Below are positions 1-7,558 of a stretch of 64,000 bases of DNA, one piece after another. Numbering within the stretch: the first letter of the stretch is position 1; each line of letters begins with the position of its first letter. The stretch spans positions 108,006-172,005 of the forward strand of contig NZ_LTAX01000008.1 in NCBI RefSeq assembly GCF_001639745.1, written 5' to 3'. The notes beneath the pieces were generated by a model that was not told where the DNA came from, did no database searches, and saw nothing but the letters and a program-made list of their open reading frames with translations. Position numbers and translations under genes: made by a program. The stretch comes from Marinomonas gallaica. GTDB taxonomy: Bacteria; Pseudomonadota; Gammaproteobacteria; Pseudomonadales; Marinomonadaceae.

Positions 1-1596
1 ACGATAGAAGCCTTTCAATCAGATCAGCTTAAAGTTTATTGTCAGTACCCTGCTAGATACCTGTTTTTACTACAATATAAATTAGTTAATCCGCGAGATG
101 TAAAATCGGCGTGTATTGAATATCGAAACTACTTAGCAGAGCTGCCTGTAAAGAGTATCAGCTTAGTATACGCTTCCGGGTTTTTAGGTAATCCAGCTTC
201 GATGTTTGGGCACTTGTTATTACGCTTGAACTTAGGCCAGTCTTCGCAACTATTAGATAACACTTTCAACTTTGGTGCGATTGTGCCACCAAAAGATAAT
301 AAATTCGTTTATATATTCAAAGGAATTACAGGCGGATATGTCTCCCGTTTTTCCGATGAGCCGTTTTATCATCACAGTAACATCTATAATGAAGATGAAC
401 TTCGTAACATGTGGGAGTATGAACTAGATCTTGATGAGACTCAGATATCGTTATTGCTAGCACATCGTTTTGAACTTAGAAATGTAACGTTCGACTATTA
501 CTTTTTTACGGAGAATTGCGCCTATCAACTGGCTTTTTTATTAGGCTTAGTGAATGACGAGCCTGTGTTACAGAGGAAATATCCTTGGGTACTGCCGATT
601 GACGTGATTACAGCGCTAGCGGATTTTGAGCCCTCGATAATAACTTCCTTTAAACGTAGGCCCTCCCGACAACAGTTGTTTTATGATCGCTACCAACAAT
701 TGACAGCTATTACTCAAAATTTAATTGAAAATTACCTCTCAGAGAATCGATCTTTATCTCAAATTCTAGATTCAGTAAGTCAGAAAAGTGAGAAAAAACA
801 GTTAATTGAAGTGTTGCTCGATTACTTTAGCTATTTAGAAATCCGCCAAGACTCGCTTACTAAGATACAATTAAAGCAGAGGCAAGAACTACTAGTTGCT
901 CGCTTCTCTATGGGAATAGGGGCGGCTGAATGGACTACCCGTGAAGTATTACCCCCCCACAAAACTCAACGTCCAATGCTGATACAGTTATCACATGTTT
1001 GGCAACAAAATGGTTCAGAGACTCAGCTGAAGGTACGAGGCAGCTATTACGATGCCTTGTCCATTAACGAACCAGAGAACAACTTCTCAGCACTTGAAAC
1101 AATGAACTTTGTATTGTCAGATAGTGAATCGAAAGGCCTGAAGAGAATAGATTTAATCAATGTTCGAAATATTAAGCCAGATAATACTCAGCTGGATGGC
1201 GATCAAAGTCATGCGTGGACTGCAAAATTTGGTTTTCAACCGGCTACAACAGCATGCTCAAATTGCTCTGTAGGATACGTTGAAGGTGGCTTCGGTAAAG
1301 CATTCGGAGGCTTCAATAGAACGGTTTATGGTTTATTAACAACACGTCTACAAACTCATCATCACAACATCGATACTGGCTATTTAGGCGCTGAAATCGG
1401 TGCCGTTATTAAACCTGTTAATTGGTGGCGTTCTAGGTTGGTGATTACGTCCGAATTAGGGTTGAATAGCTCTTTGTCGTCAGACAGTATTAAGTGGCAG
1501 CAAGCCTTCAGCTCTTCGCCTCATTGGGATGTAAGAGTAACTTTAGAAAAGTCCCAAGACACCTCATTTACTGTGGGAGCTGGGTACTATTGGTAA
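1..1596 (+). CDS. DUF4105 (Lnb-type) envelope protein, 5' end cut by window
   Basis: The frame is open from base 1, so the first in-frame ATG at 202 is internal and the true start lies outside the window. The visible protein carries the block GNPASMFGHLLLRL near residue 64, followed by FYYFFTENCAY-like aromatic/Cys residues (YYFFTENCAYQ), which are typical of the DUF4105/Lnb N-terminal periplasmic domain. The C-terminal third is rich in beta-type alternation and ends in VGAGYYW, which suggests an outer-membrane-like or periplasmic beta domain. The exact function of the family is not established. Its codon use is more AT-rich than the lactate genes that follow. The stop lies 1 bp before the end of the convergent GntR gene. 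Confidence 0.75.
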   Translation, partial: TIEAFQSDQLKVYCQYPARYLFLLQYKLVNPRDVKSACIEYRNYLAELPVKSISLVYASGFLGNPASMFGHLLLRLNLGQSSQLLDNTFNFGAIVPPKDNKFVYIFKGITGGYVSRFSDEPFYHHSNIYNEDELRNMWEYELDLDETQISLLLAHRFELRNVTFDYYFFTENCAYQLAFLLGLVNDEPVLQRKYPWVLPIDVITALADFEPSIITSFKRRPSRQQLFYDRYQQLTAITQNLIENYLSENRSLSQILDSVSQKSEKKQLIEVLLDYFSYLEIRQDSLTKIQLKQRQELLVARFSMGIGAAEWTTREVLPPHKTQRPMLIQLSHVWQQNGSETQLKVRGSYYDALSINEPENNFSALETMNFVLSDSESKGLKRIDLINVRNIKPDNTQLDGDQSHAWTAKFGFQPATTACSNCSVGYVEGGFGKAFGGFNRTVYGLLTTRLQTHHHNIDTGYLGAEIGAVIKPVNWWRSRLVITSELGLNSSLSSDSIKWQQAFSSSPHWDVRVTLEKSQDTSFTVGAGYYW

Positions 1597-1597
1597 C

Positions 1598-2371
1598 TTA
1601 CCAAGTGCCGCTTTTTGTGCGTCGCAAGGAGCGTTGAATACGTGACTCCTCGCGGCGCATTTTCAATAGGCTGTCTTCGACAAAGATCAGATGTTCATGC
1701 ACGGCTTTGCGTGCATCTTCTGGTCTGCCTTCCATAATCGCTTCATACAGTGCTTGATGCTGAGCCATCACTTGTGATCGAGCATTTTTCTTCTCAAACA
1801 AATTAGTGAGATTAGAGGAGATGCTGCGTTCTAGTGTCGAAAATAAGCTTCTTAGCGTGTGTAGCAGAACAACATTATGAGCAGCCTCTGCGATGGCCAT
1901 GTGAAATTCCGCATCGAGTTTAGACTCTTGTTGTGCGTCTTCTACTTCGTTTGCTGCGACGAGTGCTTGATACTTACGTGTAAGCATGGCTTTATCGGCG
2001 GCCGTACTGCGTAGTGCCGCGTAATAAGCGGATAACCCTTCCAGAGCATCACGAAACTCAAGCTGATCGTACAGAAACTCATCATGAGAACTGAGCAAGG
2101 CTTGCAGTGGATCCGTGAACGACGCTCCCAGCTTGTCTGACACATATGTACCTCCGCCTTGGCGCGAATACAGCACATCACGAGCCACCAATTTTTGAAT
2201 GGCTTCGCGTAGCGATGGACGTGATACTTCAAATTGTTCGGCCAATTGACGCTCAGGCGGAAGTTTCTCACCGGGTTTAAAGGTGCCATCTAGTATCATG
2301 CTTTCCAGCTCTTGCATGATGATGTCAGAGATTTTTGGCTGCTGTACACGGCCTAAAGGGCGTCGATCCAT
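1598..2371 (-). CDS. GntR/FadR-family (FCD) transcriptional regulator, lactate-type
   Basis: A 257-residue regulator with an N-terminal winged helix (FKPGEKLPPERQLAEQFEVS, then RPSLREAIQKL) and a C-terminal all-helical FCD domain with a metal-ligand-like pattern (DAEFHMAIAEAAHN, later HEHL). The FadR subfamily includes PdhR and LldR, which respond to pyruvate or lactate. The ATG at 2371 is chosen over an upstream ATG at 2413 because AGGA sits 7 nt before it, whereas the upstream ATG lacks a ribosome-binding site and lies almost against an operator-like palindrome. The gene is divergent from the D-lactate dehydrogenase gene. Three TTGGTnnnACCAA palindromes in the shared promoter region make it the likely local repressor. 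Whether the effector is lactate or another 2-hydroxy acid cannot be read from sequence. Confidence 0.85.
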   Translation of the reverse strand: MDRRPLGRVQQPKISDIIMQELESMILDGTFKPGEKLPPERQLAEQFEVSRPSLREAIQKLVARDVLYSRQGGGTYVSDKLGASFTDPLQALLSSHDEFLYDQLEFRDALEGLSAYYAALRSTAADKAMLTRKYQALVAANEVEDAQQESKLDAEFHMAIAEAAHNVVLLHTLRSLFSTLERSISSNLTNLFEKKNARSQVMAQHQALYEAIMEGRPEDARKAVHEHLIFVEDSLLKMRREESRIQRSLRRTKSGTW

Positions 2372-2423
2372 TTTAAATCCTGCTGTGGTTATCGCTAAAT
2401 GGTTGAACTGCATAGTGTTCTAA

Positions 2424-2438
2424 AATTGGTCAGACCAA
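2424..2438. promoter_or_regulatory. Operator-like palindrome 1 (TTGGTCAGACCAA)
   Basis: TTGGT and ACCAA arms with a 3-nt spacer, the shape of PdhR/LldR-class operators (TTGGTnnnACCAA). It sits 53 bp upstream of the regulator start at 2371, placing it for autoregulation. Confidence 0.7.
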
Positions 2439-2484
2439 GGATCATGTTATCCCACTATCCACAATATCTGTGGATAAAACTAAA

Positions 2485-2499
2485 ATTGGTAAAACCAAT
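2485..2499. promoter_or_regulatory. Operator-like palindrome 2 (ATTGGTAAAACCAAT)
   Basis: Perfect 6-bp arms around a 3-nt spacer in the middle of the divergent region between the GntR gene and the dehydrogenase. Confidence 0.75.
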
Positions 2500-2590
2500 A
2501 AAAATCAGAAATTATGCGCTTAAAATCCGTTAAAGTCGTATATTGACAATGATCGGAAAGGTTTCTATTGTCTACAAAATAACAAAGGTA

Positions 2591-2607
2591 AATTGGTAAT
2601 ACCAATT
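2591..2607. promoter_or_regulatory. Operator-like palindrome 3 (AATTGGTAATACCAATT)
   Basis: Perfect 7-bp arms around a 3-nt spacer, ending 22 bp before the dehydrogenase ATG at 2630. It is placed to block transcription of that gene. It is the most symmetrical of the three copies. Confidence 0.8.
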
Positions 2608-2629
2608 TATTTTGATCGTGGAAGGCATT

Positions 2630-5437
2630 ATGAAATCTCAGTATCAATCTCTGTTCGACAAATTATCCAGCCGCATCGCCCCAGAACGTTTAATTCATGA
2701 CCCGTTGCGCACCCTCGCTTACGGCACGGATGCGAGCTTTTACCGCCTTGTGCCGCAGCTTGTGGTACGTGTGCATGACGAAGACGAAGTGCGGTTCGTG
2801 CTGCAACAGACCCGTGCGCTTGATATTCCGGTGACCTTTCGCGCCGCTGGGACCAGTCTATCAGGGCAAGCCGTGACAGAATCGGTACTGATTCAACTGT
2901 CGGATCAATGGAAAGGCTATCGCATTCACGATCACGGTCATTCGGTGTCGTTACAGCCCGGTATCATTGGTGCCCGAGCCAACCAGCTATTGGCGCCTTA
3001 TCAACGCAAGATCGGCCCAGATCCGGCCTCGATCAATGCCTGCATGATTGGCGGCATTGCCGCCAATAACGCCAGTGGCATGTGTTGTGGTACCGCACAA
3101 AACAGCTACCACACCGTGAAAAGCATGCGCGTGATCATGGAAGATGGCACCTTGCTTGATACATCCGATGAGCACAGTCGTACAGCGTTTCGCGAAAGCC
3201 ACGCAGATTTGCTGTCTGAATTGGAAACACTCGCGAACAGCGTGAAAAATAACAGCGATTTAGCCAATAAAATCAGACACAAATACAGGCTAAAAAATAC
3301 CACAGGGTACAGTCTGAACAGTTTGGTTGATTTTGAGGATGCGTTCGACATTCTGACTCACTTAATGATCGGTTCGGAAGGCACACTGGGGTTTATCAGT
3401 GAAGTGACCTATGAAACGGTTGAAGATCACCCGATCAAAGCCGCGGCACTGATTTATTTCCCTGATATGGAAGCGACCTGTCGTGCGGTGACGGTTCTAA
3501 AAAGCACGCCTGTCTCCGCGGTTGAACTGATTGACCGTGCTGGTCTTCGTACCGTCGCCGGTAAACCGGGCATGCCAGCCATTTTGGCGGACTTAGGCGA
3601 TGACGTCGCTGGCCTGCTGATCGACGTTCGTGGCAGCACAGCCGATGAACTCGATCAAAAAGTACAACAGGTAACACAATCATTGCAGGGTATGAACGCG
3701 CTGTACGAGATTGAATTTACCCAAGAAAAAGCACTTTACGATACCTACTGGAAAATCCGCAAAGGCATGTTTCCCGCGGTGGGCGCCGTCCGGAAAGTTG
3801 GCACCACCGTCATCATTGAAGATGTCGCGTTTCCCGTGGAACAATTAGCGGAAGGCGTCGCGGAACTGCAGGGCGTCTTTCAAAAGTACGGTTATCGCGA
3901 AGCTATCCTGTTTGGCCACGCGCTGGAAGGCAACTTGCACTTTGTCTTTACCCAAGGCTTTGATGATCCGGCGGAAGTAACACGTTACGAAGCGTTGATG
4001 GATGAAGTGGCGCAATTGGTGGCGGTGAAATACAACGGCTCGCTAAAAGCAGAGCACGGCACGGGCCGCAACATGGCACCGTATGTGCTGCTGGAATGGG
4101 GGCAACAAGCTTACGACATCATGTGGCAGTTGAAAAAAGCCTTTGATCCTAAAGGCTTACTGAATCCCGATGTGATACTCAGTCATAACGCTAATATCCA
4201 TGTGCAAAATCTAAAGCCCTTACCGCAAGCCAACGACAAGGTAGATACCTGCATCGAGTGTGGCTTCTGTGAGCACGCTTGCCCTTCCCGCGATCTGACC
4301 TTAACACCACGCCAGCGCATCGTACTGTGGCGTGAAATACAGCGTTTAGAGCGCTCTGGTGAATCGCCCCAGCGTCTTGCTGAGTTGCGAGAAGAATACA
4401 GTTACCAAGGCGTCGATACCTGCGCCGCGTGTGGCTTATGTTCAATGCAATGTCCTGTCGGCATTAATACGGGCGACCTGACTCGCGAGCTGCGACATGA
4501 GCGTTATCAGGACACCAAAGTTGGCTATTGGATCGCCGATCATTTTGCCGGCGTCACCAAAACCGCACGCACGGGGCTTGCTGTCGCGGGTACGATGCGA
4601 GGTGCCTTGGGTAACGGCGCTATGAAAGCGGTGACGGGCGTGGCCCATAAAGTCAGTGGCGGCATGGTGCCTAACTGGCATCCGCAAATGCCCACAGCCG
4701 CGTCTATGCCAAAACGTATTCCTATGGTCAATGACGAACGCCCCAGCGTCGTCTACATGCCCAGTTGTGCCACCCGTGTTATGGGCGCAGGCCCAGATGC
4801 TTCTGACAAACGTCCTGTGATGGAAGTCATGTTGTCTGTACTCGAAAAAGCGGGTTATAACGTGATTGTACCTAAAGACGTCGAAAGCCAATGCTGTGGC
4901 ATGGCGTTTCAATCTAAAGGCCAATTTAACGCAGCAGCGAAAAAAGCCAAGGATCTCAACACGTTACTAATGGACGCCAGTCAACAAGGCGCATTACCGA
5001 TCGTGTGTGATACTAGCCCATGCTTACTCACCATGAAAGACACGCTGGATCCATCCTTGAAACTGTACGAGCAAGTGCAGTTCCTTGCAGAGCAAGCGCT
5101 GCCGAAGCTTACTATTGAACGCAAAATCCCAAAAATGGCCCTGCACATCACCTGCAGCACCACCCGTATGGGCTTGGGTCAAACGTTTATCGACTTGGCG
5201 AGACAGTTGGCAGACGATGTTGTGATACCGCCTGATATCACCTGCTGTGGCTTTGCCGGAGACAAAGGATTCTCCACACCTGAGCTGAACCAAAGCGCCC
5301 TCAAAACCCTGAAAAGCGCTGTACAAGACTTTGATGTCGGCTATTCCAACTCCCGCACCTGCGAGATAGGTTTAACCGAGCATTCGGGGATAGAGTACCA
5401 GTCGATTGTGTATCTAGTAGATCAACTGACACATTGA
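2630..5437 (+). CDS. dld: FAD/4Fe-4S D-lactate dehydrogenase (Dld-II type)
   Basis: A 935-residue multidomain flavoprotein, predicted to oxidise D-lactate (or a close 2-hydroxy acid) to the 2-oxo acid and pass electrons to the respiratory chain. It has an N-terminal FAD-binding domain (FRAAGTSLSGQAV near residue 80), an FAD-oxidase C domain (ending near residue 520 with AEHGTGRNMAPYV), and two 4Fe-4S clusters at about 540 (CIECGFCEHACP) and 597 (CAACGLCSMQCP). Two CCG heterodisulfide-reductase-like motifs follow near 754 (CCGMAFQSKGQ) and 871 (CCGFAGDKGF). ATG 2630 is chosen because GGAAGG lies 5 nt upstream; a TTG at 2612 is in frame but less likely. Length and domain order match Pseudomonas-type Dld-II. 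D-2-hydroxyglutarate dehydrogenase activity is a possible alternative, but the lactate-type repressor next door favours lactate. Confidence 0.85.
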   Translation: MKSQYQSLFDKLSSRIAPERLIHDPLRTLAYGTDASFYRLVPQLVVRVHDEDEVRFVLQQTRALDIPVTFRAAGTSLSGQAVTESVLIQLSDQWKGYRIHDHGHSVSLQPGIIGARANQLLAPYQRKIGPDPASINACMIGGIAANNASGMCCGTAQNSYHTVKSMRVIMEDGTLLDTSDEHSRTAFRESHADLLSELETLANSVKNNSDLANKIRHKYRLKNTTGYSLNSLVDFEDAFDILTHLMIGSEGTLGFISEVTYETVEDHPIKAAALIYFPDMEATCRAVTVLKSTPVSAVELIDRAGLRTVAGKPGMPAILADLGDDVAGLLIDVRGSTADELDQKVQQVTQSLQGMNALYEIEFTQEKALYDTYWKIRKGMFPAVGAVRKVGTTVIIEDVAFPVEQLAEGVAELQGVFQKYGYREAILFGHALEGNLHFVFTQGFDDPAEVTRYEALMDEVAQLVAVKYNGSLKAEHGTGRNMAPYVLLEWGQQAYDIMWQLKKAFDPKGLLNPDVILSHNANIHVQNLKPLPQANDKVDTCIECGFCEHACPSRDLTLTPRQRIVLWREIQRLERSGESPQRLAELREEYSYQGVDTCAACGLCSMQCPVGINTGDLTRELRHERYQDTKVGYWIADHFAGVTKTARTGLAVAGTMRGALGNGAMKAVTGVAHKVSGGMVPNWHPQMPTAASMPKRIPMVNDERPSVVYMPSCATRVMGAGPDASDKRPVMEVMLSVLEKAGYNVIVPKDVESQCCGMAFQSKGQFNAAAKKAKDLNTLLMDASQQGALPIVCDTSPCLLTMKDTLDPSLKLYEQVQFLAEQALPKLTIERKIPKMALHITCSTTRMGLGQTFIDLARQLADDVVIPPDITCCGFAGDKGFSTPELNQSALKTLKSAVQDFDVGYSNSRTCEIGLTEHSGIEYQSIVYLVDQLTH

Positions 5438-5471
5438 GCTCACCCCTTCCGGCACTGTCGCGTTTCGGGTT

Positions 5472-5499
5472 CCCTCCCCTTGTTTTTTTAAGGGGAGGG
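5472..5499. terminator. Hairpin terminator between convergent genes
   Basis: CCCTCCCCTT and AAGGGGAGGG arms around a T-rich loop, located between the dehydrogenase stop and the TSUP stop. No long T-tract follows the second arm, so termination strength is uncertain. Confidence 0.55.
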
Positions 5500-6291
5500 T
5501 TACAACCAAAACGTGGTGTATAACCCAAACACACAGACGAGTAACAGCGCCCAGCCGATGAATTTGAAGAACACAGGCGTTTCGGCCTTTTGAATTTTGT
5601 CGTAAAAATGCTGGCCGATCAGGTGCCCAATGAAAGCACAAGGCAGCAACCACAGCTGATGGATCAGTTGCAGATCGACGCCCGCAATCAGGAACGAGAC
5701 CATCTTGATGCAGACCAAGATGAACCACAGCACAAACAAGGTATCGCGTAACTGATGGCGCGGTACTTTGGTGGCAAACACCGAAACAATCAATGGCGCG
5801 CCGATTAATGACGTGCCGCTCACATAACCACCCATCATCAGCAGACCGGTGCTGACAACAGGGTTGTTGCTGTAGAACGGTTTAGCCAGAATATAAGACA
5901 CGGCAAACACCGCAACGATAATGAAAATCACCCCAGTCACAATATCATGGGGCAAGGTCAGCAAACCAAATACACCGATCAATTTTGGGACAATCATAAT
6001 CCCCAGCGCTTTGCGCAAATAGCCCCATGCGATATTGCCCGTGGCTTCGCCGTGCTCTGTGGTGGCGTGTTCCTGTTTGGCTTTTTGCGAGCCTCGCCAG
6101 GCGATCCAGCTCGAAAACACCAGTAAATGAATCGAAATGATGGGTAAAAATACCAGTGGGTCGTTATGGACGAGCAGTAGAAATGGCAATGCTAAGACGG
6201 CACCGCCAAAGCCTAATCCTGTACGGACAAAGCCGCTCCAAATAAAAATCCCTGCGATGGCAGCGTACTGCCACCAAACTAAATGTTCCAT
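5500..6291 (-). CDS. TSUP (TauE/SafE) family membrane permease
   Basis: A 263-residue, very hydrophobic protein with about seven or eight membrane segments and two TSUP-type repeats: an N-terminal GFVRTGLGFGGAVLALPFLL and, after the centre, GGYVSGTSLIGAPLIVSVFA. The family exports or imports small organic or sulfur-containing anions (sulfite, sulfoacetate, others). It lies downstream of the LysR gene on the same strand with a 36-bp gap, so LysR may control it or be co-transcribed with it. The convergent lactate dehydrogenase is suggestive context, but the substrate is not shown by the sequence. Confidence 0.8.
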   Translation of the reverse strand: MEHLVWWQYAAIAGIFIWSGFVRTGLGFGGAVLALPFLLLVHNDPLVFLPIISIHLLVFSSWIAWRGSQKAKQEHATTEHGEATGNIAWGYLRKALGIMIVPKLIGVFGLLTLPHDIVTGVIFIIVAVFAVSYILAKPFYSNNPVVSTGLLMMGGYVSGTSLIGAPLIVSVFATKVPRHQLRDTLFVLWFILVCIKMVSFLIAGVDLQLIHQLWLLPCAFIGHLIGQHFYDKIQKAETPVFFKFIGWALLLVCVFGLYTTFWL

Positions 6292-6327
6292 GATGAGGTG
6301 GTCTCGTTGTGAATCTGAGTGGCTAAA

Positions 6328-7215
6328 TTATGAGGGTTTGAACCACGCTTGGCTATGGAGAAAGGCCATCAACTCATCGCGTACCAGTGTTGCTCTGACA
6401 GATAAACTGCGGCGATACGGCCATACCACATAGATTTCGCGCGATCGACCACGCCATTCAGGTAGCACACGCTTGAGCTGCCCTGCTTGAATCTCGTCAT
6501 ACACAAGACTTTCGGGTAAAAACGTCACCCCGTGCCCATGTTTGACAAGGTTGACTGAGATGCGCATATCGTTACAGGTGTGGCGATGGGGCTTATCGAT
6601 GGTTTGCTCCGCGCCAGACGCATCGTGAATCAAATGCCACTCATTAAACAGCTGCCCTGCAATACTTTGTGTTTGTTCCAGTTGCTCTATCGTCTCGGGA
6701 AAAGGCGACAAACTGGGTGAAGCCACCAATATTCCTTGTATTTCACCCACCTTACGTTGAATTAACGATTGATTGCTGGACTGGCCAGAGCGCAAAGCGA
6801 GGTCTGCTTGAGTATCTTGTAAGCTTTGAAAATCATTACTCAGCTCAATACGAAGTGAAATTTGTGGGTACTTGATGGCGAACAGAGGCCAAAACTCATC
6901 CAACGGCCCCGCACCAAGGTTCGTCGGCGCGAGGATCTTCACCTCCCCTTCTAAACTGTTTAGCGTGTGGTCCAAATCGGAGATACGTTGGTCGAGGGCT
7001 TCGATAAATTCCGCGCACTCACGATAATAAGACGCCCCCGTTGTTGTCAGCGTCAGGCCTTTGGTAGAGCGATGCAGCAACACCGAACCAAGGGTGCTTT
7101 CAAGATTCGCTATACGACGTGACACCGTTGCGATGGTCATACCCAACTTCTCGGCTGTCGCCGTCAGGCTTTTGGTTTGCGCCGCGGTGATAAAGATTTT
7201 TAGATCATCTAGCAT
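6328..7215 (-). CDS. LysR-family transcriptional regulator
   Basis: A 295-residue LysR protein with an N-terminal helix-turn-helix (FITAAQTKSLTATAEKLGMT, then ATVSRRIANLESTLG) followed by the usual substrate-binding domain. Its effector domain is of the CrgA-like short type. It shares a strand with the TSUP permease 36 bp downstream, which is the most likely target. The upstream 107 bp face the DUF2798 gene. Confidence 0.85.
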   Translation of the reverse strand: MLDDLKIFITAAQTKSLTATAEKLGMTIATVSRRIANLESTLGSVLLHRSTKGLTLTTTGASYYRECAEFIEALDQRISDLDHTLNSLEGEVKILAPTNLGAGPLDEFWPLFAIKYPQISLRIELSNDFQSLQDTQADLALRSGQSSNQSLIQRKVGEIQGILVASPSLSPFPETIEQLEQTQSIAGQLFNEWHLIHDASGAEQTIDKPHRHTCNDMRISVNLVKHGHGVTFLPESLVYDEIQAGQLKRVLPEWRGRSREIYVVWPYRRSLSVRATLVRDELMAFLHSQAWFKPS

Positions 7216-7322
7216 TTTGCATATTTGTAAAAAGGGTCCTTAAAAGTGTCTATTTTTACCAATATAGCGATTTGTTATGCTGTATGCATTGTTAAACTTA
7301 TGCAGTAACGCTGAGGCTTCCT

Positions 7323-7538
7323 ATGAAACACCGTATTATTTTTGCGACGATGATGTCTTTCGTATTGTCGTTATTGATGTCCGCTTGGATTACCTTCTTG
7401 AACATCGGCCTGCACCCTGACTTCGTTTCCTCTTGGCTGCACGCTTGGATATTGGCTTGGCCTGCAGCGGGTGTCATCTCGTTTGTGTTTGCGCCCTTCT
7501 TACATCAACTGGCCCATCGCTTGGCGGAGAAAGTGTAA
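7323..7538 (+). CDS. DUF2798 small membrane protein
   Basis: A 71-residue protein with two hydrophobic helices separated by HPDFVSSWLHAWILAWP, the central signature of DUF2798. It is predicted to lie in the inner membrane. Function is unknown. It is divergent from the LysR gene, an arrangement in which such small proteins are sometimes regulated by the LysR partner; this is inference only. Confidence 0.75.
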   Translation: MKHRIIFATMMSFVLSLLMSAWITFLNIGLHPDFVSSWLHAWILAWPAAGVISFVFAPFLHQLAHRLAEKV

Positions 7539-7558
7539 GCACTGAAAAAGACGCTGGT

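Noticed and set aside
2612..2629. TTG start for the lactate dehydrogenase
   Set aside because: The ATG at 2630 has GGAAGG 5 nt upstream, whereas the TTG lies almost on the operator and has no ribosome-binding site.
4442..4924. 160-residue minus-strand frame inside the lactate dehydrogenase gene
   Set aside because: His/Arg-rich shadow of the real gene, without a ribosome-binding site.
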